Source: JBAYDV01 sp041668045
Lineage (GTDB): Bacteria; Bacteroidota; Bacteroidia; Bacteroidales; UBA932
Length of the DNA: 12,622 nt
Reading direction: 5' to 3'
Assembly: GCA_041668045.1 (NCBI GenBank)
Contig: JBAYDV010000060.1
Location: 1 to 12,622 of the forward strand
A program made the translations under genes and the position numbers. Shown here piece by piece: positions 8,390 to 12,622 of the stretch (position 1 is its first letter; each line of letters opens with the position of its first letter). Under the pieces are notes generated by a model. It saw only the letters and a program-made list of their open reading frames with translations, was not told the origin of the DNA and did no database searches.

Positions 8390-10693
8390 ATGCGTAATAC
8401 ACTTATCGGAGTCATTTTAATCGGGCTATCATTTACAGCATGTAATTCTAACAATGATAGCTATATGAATCCAAATTTACCAGTAGAGGAAAGAGTTTCT
8501 AATTTAATGAAACAGATGACTCTAGAAGAGAAAGTAGCACAGATGTGTCAATATGTAGGGCTAGAACACATGAGAACTGCTGAAAAAAATATGTCAGCAG
8601 AAGACTTAAAAAAAAGTCAGGCTCAAGGTTTTTATCCAGGACTACACTCTTCAGATGTAGAAGAAATGACTAAAGAAGGTAAGATAGGGTCCTTTTTACA
8701 TGTTGTTACTACTAAAGAAGCTAATTATCTCCAATCCTTGGCACAAGAAAGTAGATTGAAAATCCCATTATTAATAGGGATAGATGCGATTCATGGCAAT
8801 GGATTAAATCGTGGTTCTACTATATATCCTACTCCTATAGGCCAGGCAGCAACCTTCGATACATCATTAGTTGAAGTCATATCTCGAGAGACAGCTCTCG
8901 AGATGCGTGCAAGTGGTATGCAATGGACTTTTACACCTAACGTAGAGGTAGCTCGCGATGCTCGATGGGGAAGAGTAGGAGAAACATTTGGAGAAGATCC
9001 ATATTTAGTATCTAAGATGGGAGTGGCTACTGTAAAAGGATTTCAAACAAAAGATTTTACTGGCGACGATAAGGTAATCGCATGTGCAAAACATTTAGTA
9101 GGAGGAAGTCAATCTGTTAATGGTATTAATGGTGCTCCTGCAGACATCTCAGAACGAACTTTAAACGAAATATTTTTTCCTCCTTTCGAGGCATGTATAG
9201 ATGCAGGAGTATATACTATTATGTCTGCTCATAATGATTTGAATGGAGTTCCATGTCATGGTAATAAATATCTTATGACAGACATGCTTCGTGATAAATG
9301 GAACTTTAAAGGTTTCGTAGTGAGTGACTGGATGGATATAGAAAGAATGCATGATTATCATGCTGTAGCAGAAACGAATAAAAAAGCTTTTCAGATAAGT
9401 GTGAATGCTGGGATGGGGATGCATATGCATGGTCCTGGTTTTTCTGAAGCAGTGATAGAGAGTGTTCATGAAGGTTCTATATCAATGGATAAAATAGATC
9501 AGGCTTGTGCAGAAATATTAAGAGCTAAGTTTAAGTTAGGCTTATTCGAAAATCCATATGTCGATGTCGAAAAAAAGGATCAAGTGGTCTTTAATAATGT
9601 TCATCAACAGACAGCTTTAAAAGGAGCTCGAGAGTCTATCGTTCTATTAAAGAATGATAAAAATTTACTTCCTTTGAAGGCATCTAAATATAAACATGTA
9701 TTCGTAACAGGACATAATGCCAATAATCAGTCTATATTAGGAGATTGGGCTATGGAACAGCCAGATTCTAATGTTATCACTGTATTAGAAGGATTAAAAA
9801 CGATTAGTCCGAGCACGGATTATAATTTTCTAGATCTTGGCACTAATGTTAGACGTTTAACAGATGCTCAACTGCATGCAGCTGTACGTAATGCTAGAAA
9901 ATCAGATCTAGCTATACTAGTAGTGGGTGAAAATTCTATGCGATATAAATGGAATGATAAAACATGTGGAGAAAATAGCGACCGTTATGAATTAGGTTTA
10001 GCTGGAAGACAAGAAGAATTAGTAGAGGCAGTGGCTGCTACGGGTACGCCTACTATCGTTATATTAGTCAATGGTCGTCCTTTAGCTACTGAATGGATAG
10101 CTGAGAATATTCCTAGTGTTATAGAGGCATGGGAGCCAGGAGCCTTTGGAGGACAAGCGTTGGCAGAAATTCTTTATGGAAAGGTTAACCCAAGTGGTAA
10201 GCTTCCTATTACTATACCAAGAAGTGCTGGCCAAATACAGTGTGCTTATAATTATAAGTTTACTAATCATTGGTTTAAATATGCTACAGGTAATTCGAAA
10301 CCTTTATTTGATTTTGGTTATGGTTTGAGTTATACTAAGTATAAAATTGATAATTTAGAAATTTCAAAAGATTCTATAAAAGTTGGAGAGGATGTTAGTG
10401 TTTCTGTAAATGTAACTAATATTGGACAAGTAGATGGTGATGAAGTAGTTCAACTATATATTAGAGATGATTATAGTTCTGTTACGCGTCCTTTAAAAGA
10501 GCTTAAGAGTTTCGCTCGTGTATCTTTAAAGGCAGGAGAAATGAAGAAAGTCTCTTTCAAAATCACCCCTAAGATGTTGTCTTTTTATGATATTAATATG
10601 AATTATGGGGTAGAGCCTGGAAGTTTTAAGATTATGGTTGGGAATTCTTCTCTTGATTCTGATTTAAGTAGTATTTCTTTATTGGTGAAATAA
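8390..10693 (+). CDS. GH3 exo-beta-glucosidase-type lipoprotein
   Basis: Predicted retaining exo-acting beta-glucosidase that releases terminal sugars from imported oligosaccharides. The signal peptide ends in FTAC with Cys18, but the following residues (NSNNDS) lack an acidic cluster, so it is more likely periplasm-facing than the GH5. Domains: a TIM barrel (about 31-350) with IDAIHGNG, RDARWGRVGETFGEDPYL and KHLVGG; nucleophile Asp313 in VVSDW; an alpha/beta sandwich (about 395-625) with the likely acid/base Glu528 in TCGENSDR; and a fibronectin-III-like domain (about 660-755, VNVTNIGQVDGDEVV). There is no PA14 insert. The Trp after the nucleophile resembles plant ExoI-type GH3 enzymes, which accept several beta-glucan linkages; broad specificity here is inference. 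The MHMHGPG motif follows VNAGMG, where Asp is common in place of the second Gly. It starts 10 bases after the GH5 stop. GH3 also includes xylosidases and other activities, so the sugar is not certain. Confidence 0.94.
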   Translation: MRNTLIGVILIGLSFTACNSNNDSYMNPNLPVEERVSNLMKQMTLEEKVAQMCQYVGLEHMRTAEKNMSAEDLKKSQAQGFYPGLHSSDVEEMTKEGKIGSFLHVVTTKEANYLQSLAQESRLKIPLLIGIDAIHGNGLNRGSTIYPTPIGQAATFDTSLVEVISRETALEMRASGMQWTFTPNVEVARDARWGRVGETFGEDPYLVSKMGVATVKGFQTKDFTGDDKVIACAKHLVGGSQSVNGINGAPADISERTLNEIFFPPFEACIDAGVYTIMSAHNDLNGVPCHGNKYLMTDMLRDKWNFKGFVVSDWMDIERMHDYHAVAETNKKAFQISVNAGMGMHMHGPGFSEAVIESVHEGSISMDKIDQACAEILRAKFKLGLFENPYVDVEKKDQVVFNNVHQQTALKGARESIVLLKNDKNLLPLKASKYKHVFVTGHNANNQSILGDWAMEQPDSNVITVLEGLKTISPSTDYNFLDLGTNVRRLTDAQLHAAVRNARKSDLAILVVGENSMRYKWNDKTCGENSDRYELGLAGRQEELVEAVAATGTPTIVILVNGRPLATEWIAENIPSVIEAWEPGAFGGQALAEILYGKVNPSGKLPITIPRSAGQIQCAYNYKFTNHWFKYATGNSKPLFDFGYGLSYTKYKIDNLEISKDSIKVGEDVSVSVNVTNIGQVDGDEVVQLYIRDDYSSVTRPLKELKSFARVSLKAGEMKKVSFKITPKMLSFYDINMNYGVEPGSFKIMVGNSSLDSDLSSISLLVK
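8881..8904 (+). repeat. Perfect inverted repeat (10-bp stem, 4-base loop) inside the GH3 gene
   Basis: ATCTCGAGAG (8881-8890) and CTCTCGAGAT (8895-8904) are exact reverse complements separated by ACAG. The stem is half G/C in an otherwise AT-rich gene. In RNA it would form a stable hairpin about 490 bases into the GH3 message. It encodes part of a conserved GH3 helix (SRETALEM), so coding constraint may be the whole cause. It is not followed by a U-run, so it is not an intrinsic terminator. Confidence 0.7.
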
Positions 10694-10706
10694 TTTTCTA
10701 ATAGAG

Positions 10707-10736
10707 TTGTACTTTTTTGTGTTATATTTATGTTTT
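10707..10736 (+). promoter_or_regulatory. Weak candidate promoter upstream of the GH2 gene
   Basis: In the 68-base gap after the GH3 gene, TTG at 10707-10709 and TATGTTTT at 10729-10736 are separated by 19 bases. This matches the Bacteroidota TTG / TAnnTTTG layout except for the final G of the -7 box. An overlapping alternative, TATATTTA at 10723-10730, also differs only at that last base. The gap is longer than any other inside the gene cluster (7, 29, 21 and 10 bases), which is what one expects if GH2 has some transcription of its own. In such AT-rich DNA a 7/8 match arises easily by chance. No terminator hairpin was seen in the gap, so read-through from GH3 is also likely. Confidence 0.25.
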
Positions 10737-10761
10737 TAACATTAAATAAATCTAAAATAAA

Positions 10762-12622
10762 ATGAAAAAAAATAATCGTATATTATTTACTATTGTCGCA
10801 TTTGTATTTTCTTTGATTTCTGTTTCTGCTATGGAAGGTGTGTCTGGGAATACGATTAGTGCTAACGACGAAGGTAACATTGCCGTGAATAATACGGTAG
10901 AGAATGCTAAGATTCCTTTGCTGGCTAATGTTTATGCTAGAGATATTAAAACTTTGAATGGTCAGTGGCATTATTTGATTGACCAGCAGGAGATGGGCTA
11001 TTATGATTATAGAATGCATGAGCTGAAAGATGGTTTTTTTAAGAATCAGCATTTTACGCAACGAGGTTTAGTGGAGTATGATTTTGATTTAGCTCCTACT
11101 ATGCAGATTCCTTCTGATTGGAATACTAGGGATCCTCATTTATATTTGTATGAAGGGACTGTTTGGTTTAAGAAAAGTTTTAATATAAAGAAAGAGTCTG
11201 ATAAGAGGTATGTAATCTATTTTGGTGCAGCTAATTATAAGAGTATAGTTTATGTAAATGGTGAAAAGATAGGTGAACATGTAGGTGGTTATACTCCTTT
11301 TAATTTTGATATTACTTCTGTTATTAAAGATGGTGAGAATTTCGTTATTGTTAAAGTTGATAATTCTCGTGCTAAAGAAAATATTCCTACCGAGATTTGT
11401 GATTGGTGGAATTATGGAGGAATAACAAGAGATGTTTCTTTGGCTATTCTTCCTCAGAAATATGTAGCTGATTATAAACTTACTTATTCTAATGATTGGA
11501 AAAATGATCCTCGTGCTAAAAAAGGTGTTATCAGTGGTTATGTTCAACTGAATAATAAAACTGCTGGTGAGCAAGTTAAGCTTTCTATCCCAGAATTGAA
11601 GTTATCTTTAGATTTGAAGACGGATGCCAATGGTCGTGCTGATTTTAGTTTTAATGCTCGTCCTGAGTTATGGTCTCCTCAGTCTCCTAAATTATATGAT
11701 GTTAATTTTTCTTATGATGACTGTAATTTGTCTGATGAAATCGGGTTTAGAACTATTGAAACAGAGGGCAAAAAGATACTTTTAAATGGTAAACATATCT
11801 TTTTAAGAGGTGTTAGTATTCATGAGGAAGCTCCTTTTGGTTTAGGTCGTGCTAATTCAGCAGATCAAGCAAGAGTCCTTTTAAGTTGGGCTAAAGATAT
11901 GGGTTGTAATTATGTCCGTCTGGCTCATTATCCACATAATGAGCATGCAGTTCGTGAGGCTGAGCGTATGGGTATAATGGTATGGTCGGAGATTCCAGTT
12001 TATTGGACTATAGATTGGACTAATCCTGAGACTTTGGCTAATGCTAAGAATCAATTAGATGAAGAGATAACTCGTGATAAAAATCGCGCAAATATCGTTA
12101 TTTGGTCTGTAGCTAATGAGACTCCTCATGGTGATGCTAGAGATAAGTTTCTTACTTCTTTAGTTAAGTATGCTCGAGAGAAAGATTCTACTCGTTTGAT
12201 TTCAATGGCTATGGAGGTTACCTCTGCTGATGGTCTTACTAATACTTTAAATGATAATATGCATAAGTATGTAGATGTCCTTAGTTTTAATGAGTATGTT
12301 GGTTGGTATAGAGCTAGTAATGAGTTGGCTACTAAGTTTGTATGGAATATTCCTTATGATAAGCCTGTTATTATTTCTGAATTTGGAGCAGCAGCTCTGC
12401 AAGGTTTACACGGAGATAAGAGAGATAGGTGGACAGAAGAGTATCAAGCTGAGACTTATAGAGCTAATCTAGAGATGTTAGATAAGATAGATGGAATTTC
12501 TGGTATGTCTCCTTGGATATTGGTTGATTTTCGTTCTCCTAGACGTCATCTTACAGGTATTCAAAATGATTATAATAGAAAAGGATTAATCTCTCCAGAG
12601 GGGATTAAAAAACAAGCTTTTA
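10762..12622 (+). CDS. GH2 enzyme resembling beta-glucuronidase (3' end off-window)
   Basis: Predicted retaining exo-glycosidase of family GH2, open for 620 codons to the window edge. ATG at 10762 is in an A-rich leader and is followed by a Sec signal peptide cleaved near SVSA (after Ala23); there is no lipobox, so it is periplasmic rather than lipidated. Domains: a sugar-binding jelly roll (about 60-210, LNGQWHY, DWWNYGGITRDV), an Ig-like domain (about 215-325), and a TIM barrel from LLNGKHIFLRGVSIHEE (342 on). Acid/base is Glu453 in WSVANE and nucleophile Glu540 in ISEFGA. NEYVGWY and ALQGLHGD resemble the E. coli beta-glucuronidase active site, and Asn605-Arg-Lys607 matches the N-x-K motif that contacts the glucuronate carboxylate. 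There is no insertion before the acid/base, as in no-loop enzymes. Related galactosidases can share the NRKG stretch, so specificity stays open. By comparison with E. coli GUS (603 residues) little may be missing. Glu codons are mostly GAG, unlike the upstream genes. Confidence 0.92.
   Translation, partial: MKKNNRILFTIVAFVFSLISVSAMEGVSGNTISANDEGNIAVNNTVENAKIPLLANVYARDIKTLNGQWHYLIDQQEMGYYDYRMHELKDGFFKNQHFTQRGLVEYDFDLAPTMQIPSDWNTRDPHLYLYEGTVWFKKSFNIKKESDKRYVIYFGAANYKSIVYVNGEKIGEHVGGYTPFNFDITSVIKDGENFVIVKVDNSRAKENIPTEICDWWNYGGITRDVSLAILPQKYVADYKLTYSNDWKNDPRAKKGVISGYVQLNNKTAGEQVKLSIPELKLSLDLKTDANGRADFSFNARPELWSPQSPKLYDVNFSYDDCNLSDEIGFRTIETEGKKILLNGKHIFLRGVSIHEEAPFGLGRANSADQARVLLSWAKDMGCNYVRLAHYPHNEHAVREAERMGIMVWSEIPVYWTIDWTNPETLANAKNQLDEEITRDKNRANIVIWSVANETPHGDARDKFLTSLVKYAREKDSTRLISMAMEVTSADGLTNTLNDNMHKYVDVLSFNEYVGWYRASNELATKFVWNIPYDKPVIISEFGAAALQGLHGDKRDRWTEEYQAETYRANLEMLDKIDGISGMSPWILVDFRSPRRHLTGIQNDYNRKGLISPEGIKKQAF

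Noticed and set aside
10694..10761. Transcription terminator between GH3 and GH2
   Set aside because: The gap has a T-run but no G/C-containing inverted repeat before it, so no intrinsic terminator can be supported.
11140..11574. 144-codon minus-strand open frame, and other long minus-strand frames at 6513-6791, 7170-7433 and 9161-9469
   Set aside because: They are antisense to strongly supported GH2, Ig-domain, GH5 and GH3 coding regions, have low-complexity Ile/Ser/Asn/Thr-rich or otherwise unconvincing products, and no convincing leader. AT-rich genes produce such shadows.
12275..12472. 65-codon plus-strand frame overlapping the GH2 gene
   Set aside because: It lies in another frame inside the GH2 catalytic barrel, where the GH2 reading frame contains the nucleophile motif ISEFGA. 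It is a shadow.
1..12622. Mobile element, CRISPR array, tRNA or integration site
   Set aside because: No transposase-like coding sequence, terminal inverted repeats, regularly spaced repeats or tRNA-like cloverleaf were recognised on either strand.

Overview
The window reads as part of a polysaccharide utilization locus (PUL) from a Bacteroidota bacterium, probably of the order Bacteroidales. The evidence is a hybrid two-component regulator, a SusC/SusD pair, lipoproteins whose cysteine is followed by Ser-Asp-Asp-Asp, A-rich translation leaders with no Shine-Dalgarno, and one perfect Bacteroidota-type -7 box (TAnnTTTG). The DNA is very AT-rich, which would fit a Dysgonomonas-like or other low-GC gut Bacteroidales lineage. 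That genus-level idea is inference only.

Layout: all genes are on the + strand. (1) 1-1386 is the C-terminal part of a hybrid two-component sensor/regulator (HTCS); its sensor half lies before the window. (2) A 105-bp gap follows, carrying the likely PUL promoter. (3) 1492-4686 is a SusC-like TonB-dependent transporter. (4) 4694-6307 is a SusD-like glycan-binding lipoprotein. (5) 6337-6720 is a 127-residue lipoprotein with one PKD/Ig-like domain, in the position of a surface glycan-binding protein. (6) 6742-8379 is a GH5 endo-glycanase lipoprotein whose catalytic barrel appears split by an inserted beta-sandwich domain. (7) 8390-10693 is a GH3 exo-beta-glucosidase-type lipoprotein. (8) 10762 to the window end is a GH2 enzyme resembling beta-glucuronidases, truncated by the window edge probably shortly before its natural end. 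No stretch over 300 bases lacks a gene. I saw no RNA gene, insertion sequence, CRISPR array or attachment site.

Proposed working model: the HTCS senses a glycan fragment in the periplasm and activates the promoter in front of susC. The surface-anchored GH5 cuts the polysaccharide outside the cell. SusD and the small lipoprotein capture the products and SusC imports them. GH3 and GH2 then trim oligosaccharides from the ends in the periplasm. GH5 plus GH3 suggests a beta-glucan or other beta-linked backbone. GH2 suggests an additional terminal sugar such as glucuronic acid or galactose. The exact substrate cannot be read from the sequence.

The parts most worth a second look are the split GH5 with its inserted putative carbohydrate-binding domain, the single-domain binding-protein candidate, the GH2 gene with different codon use and its own possible promoter, and a perfect 10-bp stem-loop inside the GH3 gene.
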